From the NCBI GenBank assembly GCA_003003725.1, contig PVWI01000013.1:1-41385 (forward strand): 41,385 bases of DNA, in the 5' to 3' direction. The notes beneath the pieces were generated by a model, which was given only the letters and a program-made list of their open reading frames with translations, had not been told where the DNA came from and made no database searches. Positions 1 to 8,802 of this stretch are shown in pieces. This stretch comes from a filamentous cyanobacterium Phorm 6. Its GTDB lineage: Bacteria; Cyanobacteriota; Cyanobacteriia; Cyanobacteriales; Microcoleaceae. Each line of letters starts with the position of its first letter. Position 1 is the first letter of the stretch. The position numbers were made by a program, and so were the translations under genes.

Positions 1-207
1 CAAACTCAACCTTTGTTTTATTAGGCTGATGATTAGAAGGCTTGCACCCTCTTCTTAGATGTCAAATGGGTTCTATAGCCTGTTCCACAAAGAGTCAGTT
101 TTATTGTGGGGCTTGTATTCATTTTTTACTTTATTCAAGTATAAATACTTAATGTTGTAGAATATACAGATATTAGAATTCAATTACTATCTAAGAATCG
201 ATCGACT
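1..207. other. Upstream flank without a visible gene
   Basis: AT-rich DNA in which I see no open frame with coding character and no RNA gene. It should hold the promoter of the dihydrouridine synthase gene that starts at 208; no convincing -35/-10 pair could be fixed by eye. Confidence 0.5.
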
Positions 208-1221
208 ATGCTTACTCTCTCTTCCGAATTACAAAAAAGATTAGCAACACCGCTGAAAATCGGCGACTTTGAAGTGAACAGCCGCGTGTTGCAATCGCCC
301 TTATCCGGTGTTACAGATTTGGTATTTCGCCGCCTGGTACGTCGCTACGCACCAGATTCAATGATGTATACCGAAATGGTGAATGCTACGGGTTTACACT
401 ACGTGAAGCAATTGCCGAGAATTATGGAAATTGACCCAAACGAACGCCCGATTAGTATTCAATTATTTGACTGTCGCCCGGAATTTTTGGCAGAAGCAGC
501 ACAGAAGGCAGTGGCAGAAGGAGCGGATACAGTTGATATTAATATGGGCTGTCCGGTTAACAAAATTACTAAAAATGGTGGCGGTTCTTCCTTACTACGA
601 TCGCCCGAAACTGCCGAGGCAATTGTGCGGGCGGTTGTGGAAGCGGTAGATGTTCCTGTGACTGTGAAAACTCGCATCGGTTGGACGGACAAAGAAATTA
701 ATATTTTGGAATTTGCCAAACGGATGGAAGATGCGGGAGCAAAAATGATTACTGTCCACGGTCGCACTCGATCGCAAGGTTACAATGGCCAGGCAAAATG
801 GGAGTGGATTCGCCGTGTTAAGGAAGTGTTGTCGATTCCTGTGATCGCCAACGGAGACATTTTTTCTGTTGAGGCGGCCATGCGTTGTCTCGAAGAAACA
901 GGCGCGGATGGAGTGATGTGTTCGCGGGGAACTTTGGGTTATCCCTTCTTGGTGGGAGAGGTCGATCATTTCATCAAAACAGGCATAGAAAAGATAATTC
1001 CGACACCAATTGAAAAACTCGAATGTGCTAAAGAGCATCTACGGGCTTTGTGGGAATACAAGGGTGAGAGCGGTGTCACTCAAGCGCGCAAGCACTTAAC
1101 ATGGTATGCTAAGGGCTTCCCCGGTGCTGCGGAATTGCGGGGGTTGTTGGCGGTGGTAGAAACCGTTGAACAAGGTTGCGATTCGATCGATCGCGCGATC
1201 GAGCAATTACCCGCAAATTGA
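208..1221 (+). CDS. tRNA-dihydrouridine synthase (DusB-like)
   Basis: Flavoenzyme of the Dus family, which reduces specific uridines in the D-loop of tRNA to dihydrouridine using FMN and NADPH. The TIM-barrel N-terminal domain carries the FMN-site motif SPLSGVTD (about residues 30-37), the MGCPVNK motif with the likely catalytic cysteine C115, the VKTRIGW segment, HGRTR and the IANGDI phosphate-binding region. The C-terminal quarter (about 250-337) matches the helical tRNA-recognition domain. At 337 aa it has the usual full length. The ATG start at 208 is the first in frame and directly precedes conserved sequence. It is followed after 66 bases by argF on the same strand, with a small hairpin between them. 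Which Dus subclass it belongs to, and so which uridine it modifies, is not certain from motifs alone. Confidence 0.93.
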   Translation: MLTLSSELQKRLATPLKIGDFEVNSRVLQSPLSGVTDLVFRRLVRRYAPDSMMYTEMVNATGLHYVKQLPRIMEIDPNERPISIQLFDCRPEFLAEAAQKAVAEGADTVDINMGCPVNKITKNGGGSSLLRSPETAEAIVRAVVEAVDVPVTVKTRIGWTDKEINILEFAKRMEDAGAKMITVHGRTRSQGYNGQAKWEWIRRVKEVLSIPVIANGDIFSVEAAMRCLEETGADGVMCSRGTLGYPFLVGEVDHFIKTGIEKIIPTPIEKLECAKEHLRALWEYKGESGVTQARKHLTWYAKGFPGAAELRGLLAVVETVEQGCDSIDRAIEQLPAN

Positions 1222-1230
1222 AATAAACAA

Positions 1231-1248
1231 AGCCCGCCGCTTCGGGCT
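1231..1248 (+). terminator. Small hairpin after the dihydrouridine synthase gene
   Basis: AGCCCG and CGGGCT arms (6 bp) with a 6-base loop, 9 bases after the stop codon and followed by AAAATTTAA. The tail is not a clean T-run, so this may be a weak terminator or a processing hairpin between the two genes. Confidence 0.4.
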
Positions 1249-1287
1249 AAAATTTAATGCACAGTTAAAAATTTGTGTGGGCGCAAT

Positions 1288-2208
1288 ATGGATTCATTAA
1301 AAGGGCGAGATTTATTAAGTCTGGCAGATTTAAGTATTGACGAATTAAATTATTTACTGGATCTAGCAGCCAGTTTAAAATCGGGAATGGTCAAGCTAAA
1401 ACGTCCTAAAGTTCTCGGCTTGTTATTTTCTAAAGCTTCAACCCGAACGCGGGTGAGTTTCACTGTGGCAATGTATAAATTGGGAGGGCAAGTTGTTGAC
1501 CTCAATCCTAATGTTACGCAAGTCAGCCGCGGTGAACCTTTAGTTGATACAGCCAGGGTTTTAGATCGATATTTGGACATTTTGGCGATTCGTACTTTCG
1601 ACCAAAAGGACTTAGTAACTTTTGCCAATTATGCAAAAATTCCTGTAATTAATGCCCTGACAGATGACGAACACCCATGTCAAGTGTTAGCAGATTTAAT
1701 GACAGTCAAAGAGTGTTTTGGAAAGCTGGAAGGAGTTACTTTAACTTATTTGGGCGACGGCAATAACATGGCTAATTCGCTGATGTTGGGCTGTGCAATG
1801 ATGGGGATGAATGTGAGAATTGCTTGTCCTCAAGATTTCCTACCAAATCCTGAGATTGTGGAAAAAGCCAAGACAATTGCTAACGGAAAAACAGAAGTTA
1901 CTGTAACTGTTGATGCCAAAGCTGCCGTCAAAAATGCTCAAGTAATTTATACCGATGTTTGGGCGAGTATGGGACAGGAAGAGGAAGCAAAAACCAGGAT
2001 TCCTTTGTTTGAGCCTTATCAGGTAAATGAAGAATTGGTAGAATTGGCAGATCAGAATGCAATTGTATTACACTGTTTGCCAGCGCACCGGGATGAAGAG
2101 ATTACAGATGCGGTAATTGAAGGAAGTCGATCGCGCGTTTGGGATCAAGCCGAAAATCGGATGCACATTCAGCAAGCTTTATTAGCTGGTATTCTCGAAA
2201 GCGATTAG
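1288..2208 (+). CDS. argF: Ornithine carbamoyltransferase
   Basis: Transfers the carbamoyl group from carbamoyl phosphate to ornithine to give citrulline, the sixth step of arginine synthesis, in the cytoplasm. Family signatures are all visible: the carbamoyl-phosphate loop SKASTRTR in the N-terminal domain, DEHPCQ, the ornithine-binding DVWASMGQE segment and HCLPAHR with the active cysteine near the C-terminus. I chose the ATG at 1288, giving 306 aa, which is the normal length and starts MDSLKGRD; the frame is also open from a TTG at 1273 that would add five residues without support. No other arginine gene lies nearby, as is common in cyanobacteria where these genes are scattered. Very confident. 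Confidence 0.96.
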   Translation: MDSLKGRDLLSLADLSIDELNYLLDLAASLKSGMVKLKRPKVLGLLFSKASTRTRVSFTVAMYKLGGQVVDLNPNVTQVSRGEPLVDTARVLDRYLDILAIRTFDQKDLVTFANYAKIPVINALTDDEHPCQVLADLMTVKECFGKLEGVTLTYLGDGNNMANSLMLGCAMMGMNVRIACPQDFLPNPEIVEKAKTIANGKTEVTVTVDAKAAVKNAQVIYTDVWASMGQEEEAKTRIPLFEPYQVNEELVELADQNAIVLHCLPAHRDEEITDAVIEGSRSRVWDQAENRMHIQQALLAGILESD

Positions 2209-2240
2209 GAATAGAGAAGAGAAGAGAAGAATCAGAAGAA

Positions 2241-2295
2241 TCGGCGGTTGAAAACGCGTCTACACAAACGAAGTCCGCCTGCGCGGACTGAAGAA
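2241..2295. repeat. Dispersed GGCGGTTGAAA hairpin repeat, copy 1
   Basis: Starts TCGGCGGTTGAAAACGCGTC and contains the palindrome GTCCGCCTGCGCGGAC. A diverged copy lies at 3304-3360 (same opening, then CGCGTCTACACAGAC and CCTCCGCGGGTTGAAGAA). It lies just beyond a gene's 3' end, like most such elements in this window. Confidence 0.65.
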
Positions 2296-2298
2296 TAA

Positions 2299-2614
2299 GA
2301 GAAAAGCCATTTTCTTTATCTATATCTCTTCTCTTCCTCTGCGCCCTCTGCGCCCTCTGCGGTAAAAAAAATCTAATTCAAAAATAAATGAAGAGAGAAG
2401 AGTCAAAAAAAAGCCAATTATCTCTATATTTCTCTCTTCTCTTCCTCTGCGCCCTCTGCGCCCTCTGCGGTAAAAAAAAATCTAATTCAAAAATAAATGA
2501 AGAGAGAAGAGTCAAAAAAAAGCCAATTATCTCTATATTTCTATCTTCTCTTCCTCCGCGCCCTCTGCGCCCTCTGCGGTAAAAAAAAATCTAATTCAAA
2601 AATAAATGAAGAGA
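2299..2614. repeat. Tandem repeat, about 108-109 bp period, nearly three copies
   Basis: The core GCGCCCTCTGCGCCCTCTGC starts at 2341, 2449 and (after a C for T change just upstream) 2558, so the period is 108 then 109 bp. Each core is followed by GGTAAAAAAAA, TCTAATTCAAAAATAAATGA and a purine-rich stretch. The first copy is diverged on its left. A 64-codon frame that reads through it is a by-product of the repeat and not a gene. The copies are nearly identical, which suggests recent expansion. Confidence 0.85.
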
Positions 2615-2630
2615 ATTGATATAGCCATTT

Positions 2631-3215
2631 TCAACTTGATATAATTGGTGGCAACATTGCCTGAATTGCGATATTGACAGTGGGAAATTGCAGCAGTGAA
2701 ATGCTCCCATATTCCCCAAGAATTAATTCACTTTGATATCCATCGACTGCGGGTTCTCGAAAAACATGGAGTTGTCGCTCATTCACATTTAACACCCAAT
2801 AATCGGCAATTCCCGATCGCGCATAAGCCTTGGCTTTAATTTCGCGATCGAAAGTAAAGCTAGTATCTGCCACTTCGATAATCAGATATACCTCTGAAGG
2901 AGTTGGATGGTGAGTCGCGTAGTCCAAGGGATCGATTCTAACTAGGGCGATATCCGGTTCTGGTTCAGAATTGTCATCAAGTGCGATCGGATCTTGCGTA
3001 TAAACAGCAGCCTGATTTCTCAGAAGATCGCGTAGTAGGTTCGCAGTACGTCTCGTACCTGAAGTGTGAGCAGTTCCTTTGGCACTCATTTTGATGATAT
3101 TTCCTGAAAGTAATTCGACTCGTTCTTCTGGGTAAAAAAATCCCATCTGTCCCAGTTTATGATACTCTTTGACTGTCCATTTACGGATCGTGAAAGGAGC
3201 TTCTGTACTCAGCAT
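2631..3215 (-). CDS. Uma2-family (DUF820) PD-(D/E)XK endonuclease
   Basis: Member of the Uma2 family, restriction-endonuclease-like proteins present in dozens of copies in filamentous cyanobacteria; their biological role is not established, though mobile or nuclease functions are proposed. Visible family marks are the N-terminal WTVKEYHKL and PEERVELLSG segment (about 13-38), PEPDIALV with the first acidic metal ligand D88, LIIEVAD with E114, the REIKAKAYA lysines (about 124-131) and the ADYWVLN strand (about 137-143). Length 194 aa is normal. The gene stands alone, converging with argF across the tandem repeat. Function beyond the fold is inference. Confidence 0.88.
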   Translation of the reverse strand: MLSTEAPFTIRKWTVKEYHKLGQMGFFYPEERVELLSGNIIKMSAKGTAHTSGTRRTANLLRDLLRNQAAVYTQDPIALDDNSEPEPDIALVRIDPLDYATHHPTPSEVYLIIEVADTSFTFDREIKAKAYARSGIADYWVLNVNERQLHVFREPAVDGYQSELILGEYGSISLLQFPTVNIAIQAMLPPIISS

Positions 3216-3303
3216 AGTTCCCTCGCTAAATTGATAATTTGATGCGGAATAATTTGATTATAGCTTGGGATTATAGTTTGATATCAGAAAAATTGGAGAA
3301 GAC

Positions 3304-3404
3304 TCGGCGGTTGAAACCGCGTCTACACAGACACTCACGCGCCTCCGCGGGTTGAAGAAAAGATGATAATTTAGGCGGTAAGGTGGGTAGCGCCCACCCT
3401 ACAG
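3304..3404. repeat. Two adjacent dispersed hairpin repeats
   Basis: 3304-3360 is the second copy of the GGCGGTTGAAA element. 3379-3404 is a member of a separate family built as TAAGGTG...CACCCTACAG: here GGTGGG and CCCACC face each other across TAGCG. Other members lie at 7114-7140, 14190-14215, 29999-30023, 33852-33877 and 34243-34270. Confidence 0.6.
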
Positions 3405-3409
3405 ACTGA

Positions 3410-5020
3410 TTAAGAGGCTCCGAAATTCACTTTTGTTACTTCACCGGCGACAACATCAACTGTTTGTTGAATTTGACTTCCGTCAACTTTCAACTGATAA
3501 GAACCGGGCGAAAGCTCGATCGCCCCAAACCATCCTTTACCATCGGCGCGCAGTTGCCGCACCTTGCTGTTATCATCGATCGCCTGCAATGTCAAACTCG
3601 CACCGTCGCAAGTTCTATCGCACTGCTGCAAATTTCCGGCGATCGCCCCAGCAGTAGGCCGCGACTTCCAAGGCATATCGGGAACCGCTGCCGGCATTGT
3701 CCACACCGGCTGAGTTTCAACGGTTCTGCCCGTAGCGCCGTCAACGTATTGACTCGGCTGCGAGAGGGCGGTGTAAAATAGATCGTTGCTTTGCGGCAGG
3801 TATTTCCAAGGCTGGCGGGGTAAATCTCTGCTGTTGCCGCCCGATCGCAGTTCGACGTTGGTGTACACGTTGCTGCTAGCGTAGGAATACAGGACAGTAC
3901 CCGCAAGGTGATTCCCAAGGGCTGAAGGGGCTTCGGCGCGGCGGACTTGCGAGAGGGTGTCTTCGATGTAGTTGAGGTAATTGCCGGGGCCGATCGCAAT
4001 TTGGCGGTTGTACTGGTGGTTTTTGGCGTACTCGATCCAATTGTCGTAAGCGACTTTTTGCGATCGCTTGTATTCGCGCTGGTAAGTCATCGGCATCGCC
4101 ATGTCGAGAATACCTTCTTCTAGCCAAGCGCGCCAATCTTGCAAGACTTCTTTGTACGGTTGCGTTTGCATCCAGTCGCGATCGTTTTTCGGGCCGTCTC
4201 CCCAGGCGATGGTGGCGGCGGTAATTTTCACGCGCGGTTTAATCGCCATCGCTTCTACATAAAGCTTTCGCACTAAATTTGTCACCTGATCGCGCCGCCA
4301 CTGAGTCCACAGGGGATCTGTCGGTGCGGGTTTGCCCGATCGACCGTTTTGCTGGTTGAAACGGGCGATCGAAGTAGGATTGTAGCCCCAATTCGGCGCG
4401 CCGTAGCGCACGTAATCTAGCTGTACGCCGTCCACATCGTAGCGCTTCAGCAAGTCCAAATACACGGAAACAGTATAATCTAAAGCGTCTGGATGGCCGG
4501 GATCGAGGAAACCTTTAACTTCACCACTCGAAGTCAGCATCGCCCAGTTATCCCTACCAGAAGCACTAGGCCCGTGTTGTTGCCAAACGTGACCGGCGGG
4601 AAGTTTGCCGCCAGAAACCACCGGCAGCGTCACCATCCAAGCGTGGACTTCAATACCTGCGGCGTGGGCTTTGTCAATCAAATCTTGGAGGGGATCGAAA
4701 CCGGCTGGAACGTTAGGATCGGTGGTGCGGGGTTCGATCGAACTCGTGTAAAAAGCATCGCCACGGCGGCGGACTTGGGCGACGATCGCGTTGGCATTGG
4801 CCCGCTGTGCGTCTGCAATCAACTTGGTGACTTCTTGAGGCGTTTTGAAACCTGGATTGAATGCGTCCACCCAGAAAGCCCGAAATTCGGCGGTTTGCGG
4901 GGGAAGTGTGGCGTTAGCCCGGTTTGGGAGGTTTGAGAACCAGCCGGGAATCAGCAGAAAACTAATTGTTAAGCCGATCGCGAACCAGCTTGACAAAAAG
5001 AATGTTTTGTGTTGTCGCAT
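3410..5020 (-). CDS. Secreted GHL10-family glycosidase-like protein (YngK type)
   Basis: Predicted exported glycoside hydrolase of the GHL10 (DUF187, YngK-like) family, TIM-barrel enzymes thought to act on cell-wall or other polysaccharides; the substrate is not known. A signal peptide spans about residues 1-38 (basic MRQHK, hydrophobic core, cleavage near NANA). The barrel starts with EFRAFWVDAFNPGFKT (about 45-60) and includes the AHAAGIEVHAWM strand, LDPGHPDALDYTV, VDGVQLDYVRY and MAMPMTYQREY, all typical of the family. Residues from about 455 to the end look like a small beta-sandwich of the PEGA or carboxypeptidase-regulatory kind (LSPGSYQLKVDG). 536 aa. It stands alone on the minus strand; a good Shine-Dalgarno was not seen. 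The enzymatic assignment is by family only. Confidence 0.85.
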   Translation of the reverse strand: MRQHKTFFLSSWFAIGLTISFLLIPGWFSNLPNRANATLPPQTAEFRAFWVDAFNPGFKTPQEVTKLIADAQRANANAIVAQVRRRGDAFYTSSIEPRTTDPNVPAGFDPLQDLIDKAHAAGIEVHAWMVTLPVVSGGKLPAGHVWQQHGPSASGRDNWAMLTSSGEVKGFLDPGHPDALDYTVSVYLDLLKRYDVDGVQLDYVRYGAPNWGYNPTSIARFNQQNGRSGKPAPTDPLWTQWRRDQVTNLVRKLYVEAMAIKPRVKITAATIAWGDGPKNDRDWMQTQPYKEVLQDWRAWLEEGILDMAMPMTYQREYKRSQKVAYDNWIEYAKNHQYNRQIAIGPGNYLNYIEDTLSQVRRAEAPSALGNHLAGTVLYSYASSNVYTNVELRSGGNSRDLPRQPWKYLPQSNDLFYTALSQPSQYVDGATGRTVETQPVWTMPAAVPDMPWKSRPTAGAIAGNLQQCDRTCDGASLTLQAIDDNSKVRQLRADGKGWFGAIELSPGSYQLKVDGSQIQQTVDVVAGEVTKVNFGAS

Positions 5021-5178
5021 GAGGAATGTGTGTGAGAGCGTTTAACTGTCCTTTACGGACTTTTGGTTTGAGAGTCCGCTTGACATTTTCGCACAATGGT
5101 ATATTAAGTGGCCAGATATATAAATTAATTTAGTTAAAAATTTAGTTAAAAATATGTATTAGAGATTACAAGTTATCT

Positions 5179-5421
5179 TTAATTTTCATTTGTCAACTTA
5201 GTGAAAACTACTTGGACTTCATCATCACTGGCAAAGTCTCCAGCTTCGGCTTCCGCAACACCTTTATTAATTTCATCAAGCAGCCATTGATAGATTTCCA
5301 GGTAAGAAGCGATGGCTTCATTCAAAATATATGTTAAATCGCGATTCATAACAGTAGCGATCGCCTTCAGTGCTTCTTGTTTGTCGCTATCAATTGGAAA
5401 CGTCACATTTTCTTGGTTCAT
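5179..5421 (-). CDS. Ribbon-helix-helix antitoxin-like protein, apparently orphan
   Basis: 80-aa protein with the form of a CopG/RelB-type antitoxin: an N-terminal strand (ENVTFPID, about 3-10), two helices (KQEALKAIATVM and LTYILNEAIASYLEIYQW) and an acidic tail (EAEAGDFASDDEV) typical of antitoxins that neutralise ParE/RelE toxins. Such proteins bind DNA as dimers and repress their own promoter. No toxin frame follows the stop codon (5021-5178 has no suitable ORF) and none precedes it, so the gene is an orphan or the toxin has been lost. The paired function is inferred from the fold only. Confidence 0.75.
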   Translation of the reverse strand: MNQENVTFPIDSDKQEALKAIATVMNRDLTYILNEAIASYLEIYQWLLDEINKGVAEAEAGDFASDDEVQVVFTKLTNEN

Positions 5422-5707
5422 TGCTGCCTCTTGCTGTGATGGGAAGAGATTAGAATGCTACTATGATAGCCTATAGATGCCAATTTAGGTCAAAATAAGC
5501 TAAAGTGGCGATCGACTTTTTCTGAACCAATCAGGAACTTGTCGATCAACAACTACTGAACATAATAAATTTGTTAGACAATAAATTAATGACAACTAAA
5601 TAATCACTCACAATGCCATATACTTGTGATGCCAGCGGTTTCATTTACCGGAAATTGCCGATCGCACTCAGTAAACCAAATAAGTAACTAGCCAAAATAT
5701 CTTTGCA

Positions 5708-7069
5708 ATGGAAAAAAAGCATAACGCTGGATTATGGGTATCAGTATTGTACTTCGCTCAAGGTCTCCCTTACACCGTCGTTAATTTAATGTCGGTGATT
5801 TTTTTGAAAGGCATGGGAACCAGCAACGAATTGATCGGATTGACAAGTCTTTTGTCTTTTCCCTGGGTATTAAAAGGTTTGTGGGGCCCCGTAGTCGATA
5901 TGTACTCAACTAAACGTAAGTGGATTTTAAACACCGAAATCATTTGCGCTTTTTTGTTTGCTTGCCTAGCCTTTGGCGTATTAATGCCCCAGCCGATCAT
6001 TATATCACTGGTAATTTTGACTGCGATCGCCTTTGCTTCAGCTACTCACGACATTGCCATTGATGGATTCTATTTAAACACGCTCAATAAAGACCAACAA
6101 GCACTATTTGTCGGGGTTCGCAACACCGCTTACAGAGGTGCAGTCATTGCAGGTAGCGGTGTATTGGTGTTCTTAGCCGGGAAAATAGCAGAACAGCATT
6201 TAGTCACAGGAACAGCGGGCGATACGAAGGTATATCAGGACATTCAGTTGTCACTTTTGGGCTCGTCTTTTAGCGTATCTGCACTTAAATATGGATGGGC
6301 GACAGCATTTGGCATTTGTGCCATTATATTTGTGCTGATTTACCTGTTCCAGCGCTGGTATCTTCCCTATCCTAAAAATCACGATATCGAAGTCGGCGCA
6401 AGGAAAACAATCAGCTTTATTGAGTCATTTAGCACCTATTTTCAGCAAGAAAAAATTGGTTGGATTGTCGCTTATGTCTTAATTTTTCGATTGGGCGATG
6501 CCTTGACTTTTAAAATGGCTCCTCCATTTTTGATGGATAAAGTCGAGCAAGGAGGATTAGCAGTTTCTACCTCAGAGATGGGCTTATTATCTGGTACTTT
6601 AGGGGTAATGTTTTTGTTGGTTGGAGGGTTGCTGGGTGGCTATTTGATTGCCAAACAAGGATTGAAAAAATGGATGTGGCCCACAGCTATTTTGCAAAAT
6701 TCTACTAACGTGCTGTATTGGATGTTGGCAATAAATCAGCCGGGGATTGAATGGGCCTATGCTGTAAACTCGATCGAGCAATTTACTTACGGACTTGGTG
6801 TAGCTGCCTATACAGTGTTCTTGATGCGGACTGTTCGCCCAGAATATGAAGCCTCCCATTATGCAATTACAACCGCATTCATGGCCGCAGGAGTGCTGAT
6901 TCCTGGGGTTTTTAGCGGCTACTTGCAGGCGAATCTTGGCTATCAAAATTATTTCTTGATGAGCGCACTGGCTGTGATTCCGGGTATGATGACAATTTTC
7001 TTTTTGCCACTAGAAGATGAGCCAAAATTAGCATCTATGCCGAGGCCAGGACTCGACGATCCAGACTAA
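5708..7069 (+). CDS. AmpG-like major facilitator permease
   Basis: 453-aa integral membrane protein with about 12 hydrophobic segments and the N-terminal signature YFAQGLPYTVVN (about 16-27), which resembles the start of AmpG muropeptide permeases and related PAT-family transporters. The DIAIDGFYLN segment after the fourth helix region is also AmpG-like. Members import anhydro-muropeptides for wall recycling, but cyanobacterial and Bacteroidetes-type relatives are often of unknown substrate. The central loop (about residues 220-250) joins two six-helix halves. The ATG at 5708 is the first in frame and gives a normal start; the Shine-Dalgarno is weak. The gene stands alone between two intergenic regions. 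Substrate is uncertain. Confidence 0.82.
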   Translation: MEKKHNAGLWVSVLYFAQGLPYTVVNLMSVIFLKGMGTSNELIGLTSLLSFPWVLKGLWGPVVDMYSTKRKWILNTEIICAFLFACLAFGVLMPQPIIISLVILTAIAFASATHDIAIDGFYLNTLNKDQQALFVGVRNTAYRGAVIAGSGVLVFLAGKIAEQHLVTGTAGDTKVYQDIQLSLLGSSFSVSALKYGWATAFGICAIIFVLIYLFQRWYLPYPKNHDIEVGARKTISFIESFSTYFQQEKIGWIVAYVLIFRLGDALTFKMAPPFLMDKVEQGGLAVSTSEMGLLSGTLGVMFLLVGGLLGGYLIAKQGLKKWMWPTAILQNSTNVLYWMLAINQPGIEWAYAVNSIEQFTYGLGVAAYTVFLMRTVRPEYEASHYAITTAFMAAGVLIPGVFSGYLQANLGYQNYFLMSALAVIPGMMTIFFLPLEDEPKLASMPRPGLDDPD

Positions 7070-7113
7070 TTAGGACTTATGCAGCCAAGCAACTTTTAGA
7101 TTATTTGTGTGGG

Positions 7114-7140
7114 TAAGGTGCAACCTAAGCACCCTACAGA
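7114..7140. repeat. Dispersed TAAGGTGC...GCACCCTACA repeat
   Basis: Imperfect inverted repeat (TAAGGTGCAACC, then TAAGCACCCTACAGA) just after the permease gene; member of the family described at 3379-3404. Confidence 0.6.
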
Positions 7141-7233
7141 TTGAGTGCGTAAGTCTTGTTAATATCAAGGTTTACCAGAAAAGGACACAACAATGTTGTG
7201 TCCCTACCGAATATTTGTATTGCTAACTGGCAA

Positions 7234-8592
7234 CTAAATTGAAATAAAATCGCTAGCTGTTAGCGGACTTCTTCGGAGACCCGGAATATTGGCAAGAATT
7301 TGGCCGTTACTGGCAATTTCAATGGTTGTTGAAACCTCGCCTTGATTAACTTTCACTTGATTAAAGGTCAAACCTCTGCTTAAACCGATTAAATCTTGAC
7401 CCGGTTGAAAGTCTATAATTGTGACAGTACCAGCACCTGCTCGTAACACAAATACGTCGCGTCCACCACCGCTAATTAAAAGATCCGCACCCAATCCGCC
7501 AACTAGGGTATCGTCTCCTTCTCCACCGCTCAAATTGTCATCTCCTTTGCCTCCGAATAGCAAGTCATTGCCGACACCACCGCTGATAATATCGTTGCCA
7601 CCGTTGCCACTGAGAGTGTCATTGCCCCCATTACCAAGAATAATATCTTCACCTGCTAAACCAAAGGCTGTATTGTTGGCATCATCGCCTACTAATTCGT
7701 TAGGTTTTGATGGGTCGAGAGCAGTTTTTAGTACGACAAAGTTTCCGATAAATGAGTTTCCTGGAGCAGTTCTTAATTGCTCTAAGCTGCTGCGCGATTG
7801 CAAAGATTTTTCAAAGGCAGGGAGCGCAAATTCTACACCAGCTAATAGCTCTAAATAATCTGAATCTACGAAAGTAAAATCAGGACGATTTAACTCTTCT
7901 ACAGATATTTCTCTCTGAATAAAACCGGGTGGTGGAGTAGTTAACAAACCCTTTTGAGTGTGTTTATCTAAGACAAGTAGCGGGTTGATAATTGGATCAA
8001 CAAATGTTTGAAAAAACACTTTTCCTGGCAGAAATGCTTCTCCCCCCAAACTTACAAAGTCACCGCTAACTATGTAGTGGGTGACATTTTTTCCGGCGCT
8101 GGCTTTCTGCTTAAATGTATTAACTGTACTTTGAGCGACTCCGGGAGAATTGAAAGTGACAATATCTCCGACAGTAGATGTGAATTCAGTTGCGGCTAGC
8201 TGTGTTAAAGCACCGCCTAAGCTGTGGCCGAGCAGGTCTGGTGGCAAGCGTCGAGGGTTTTTTGTGGTATCTTGACTGATTTGTGTTAGCCAATTTCCTA
8301 GGGCTTGTTTGTTGGCTTCAAATTGGTTGAAACCGACGCCGCGCTTGTCTGCGTTGGCAATGTCATCTACGATGGAGTCGGTGCCGCGAAATACTAAAAC
8401 GGGTGGTTTGTCTGGGGTGGTGGAAATTAAGCCGATCGCGTGAAATCCAGTCCCTGGATCGTCAAAGGTGCGATCGATCTGGTAGCCAGCAGCCGTCAAA
8501 GCAGTTTGAACTACAGTTTGAAGCTGGGGGTTGTTATCTATATAAACAACTTCCTTCGCTATAGTTTCGTAAGCGGCCGGAGAGGATGGCAT
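7234..8592 (-). CDS. Lipase class 3 with RTX calcium-binding repeats (copy A)
   Basis: 452-aa protein. Residues about 1-270 form an alpha/beta-hydrolase of the lipase class 3 type, with the nucleophile elbow GHSLGG (about 122-127) and a preceding LVFRGTDSI strand. Residues about 300-375 hold RTX nonapeptides of the GGxGxD type (GNGGNDTLSGNGGND and following), which bind calcium and usually mark proteins exported by a type I system without a signal peptide; none is seen at this N-terminus. The C-terminal 60 residues are the usual end of secreted RTX proteins (FQPGQDLIGL...FNQV). It is a close paralogue of the next gene, in the same orientation, with 210 bases between. No ABC exporter genes are in the window. 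Lipid substrate unknown. Confidence 0.9.
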   Translation of the reverse strand: MPSSPAAYETIAKEVVYIDNNPQLQTVVQTALTAAGYQIDRTFDDPGTGFHAIGLISTTPDKPPVLVFRGTDSIVDDIANADKRGVGFNQFEANKQALGNWLTQISQDTTKNPRRLPPDLLGHSLGGALTQLAATEFTSTVGDIVTFNSPGVAQSTVNTFKQKASAGKNVTHYIVSGDFVSLGGEAFLPGKVFFQTFVDPIINPLLVLDKHTQKGLLTTPPPGFIQREISVEELNRPDFTFVDSDYLELLAGVEFALPAFEKSLQSRSSLEQLRTAPGNSFIGNFVVLKTALDPSKPNELVGDDANNTAFGLAGEDIILGNGGNDTLSGNGGNDIISGGVGNDLLFGGKGDDNLSGGEGDDTLVGGLGADLLISGGGRDVFVLRAGAGTVTIIDFQPGQDLIGLSRGLTFNQVKVNQGEVSTTIEIASNGQILANIPGLRRSPLTASDFISI

Positions 8593-8802
8593 ATTTTTAG
8601 TGTTTCCTGTTGTTAAATTGGGGATGGCTTTTTAAGCTATTAACTTATTTTACACTAAACGGCGTTTATGAAAAATATTAATTTTTCATTTGGCGTTTCT
8701 TTGGTAGGTGCGGGTTTAGCAACAAATCCGTTCCGATCGACAATTTTGGGACAAAACCCGCCGAGTTTTAGCGCTAACCAAACTACAAACTTTTTTTGCA
8801 CT

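Noticed and set aside
2388-2582. 64-codon plus-strand frame
   Set aside because: Read entirely from the tandem repeat; its protein is itself a repeat without protein-like features.
2299-2614. Possible CRISPR array in the tandem repeat, of interest because of the Cas4-like gene
   Set aside because: The whole 108-bp unit is repeated, including the parts that would be spacers, so there are no unique spacers. No other CRISPR array was seen.
4493-4936. 147-codon plus-strand frame
   Set aside because: Antisense to the well-supported GHL10 gene; composition follows the opposite strand's codons.
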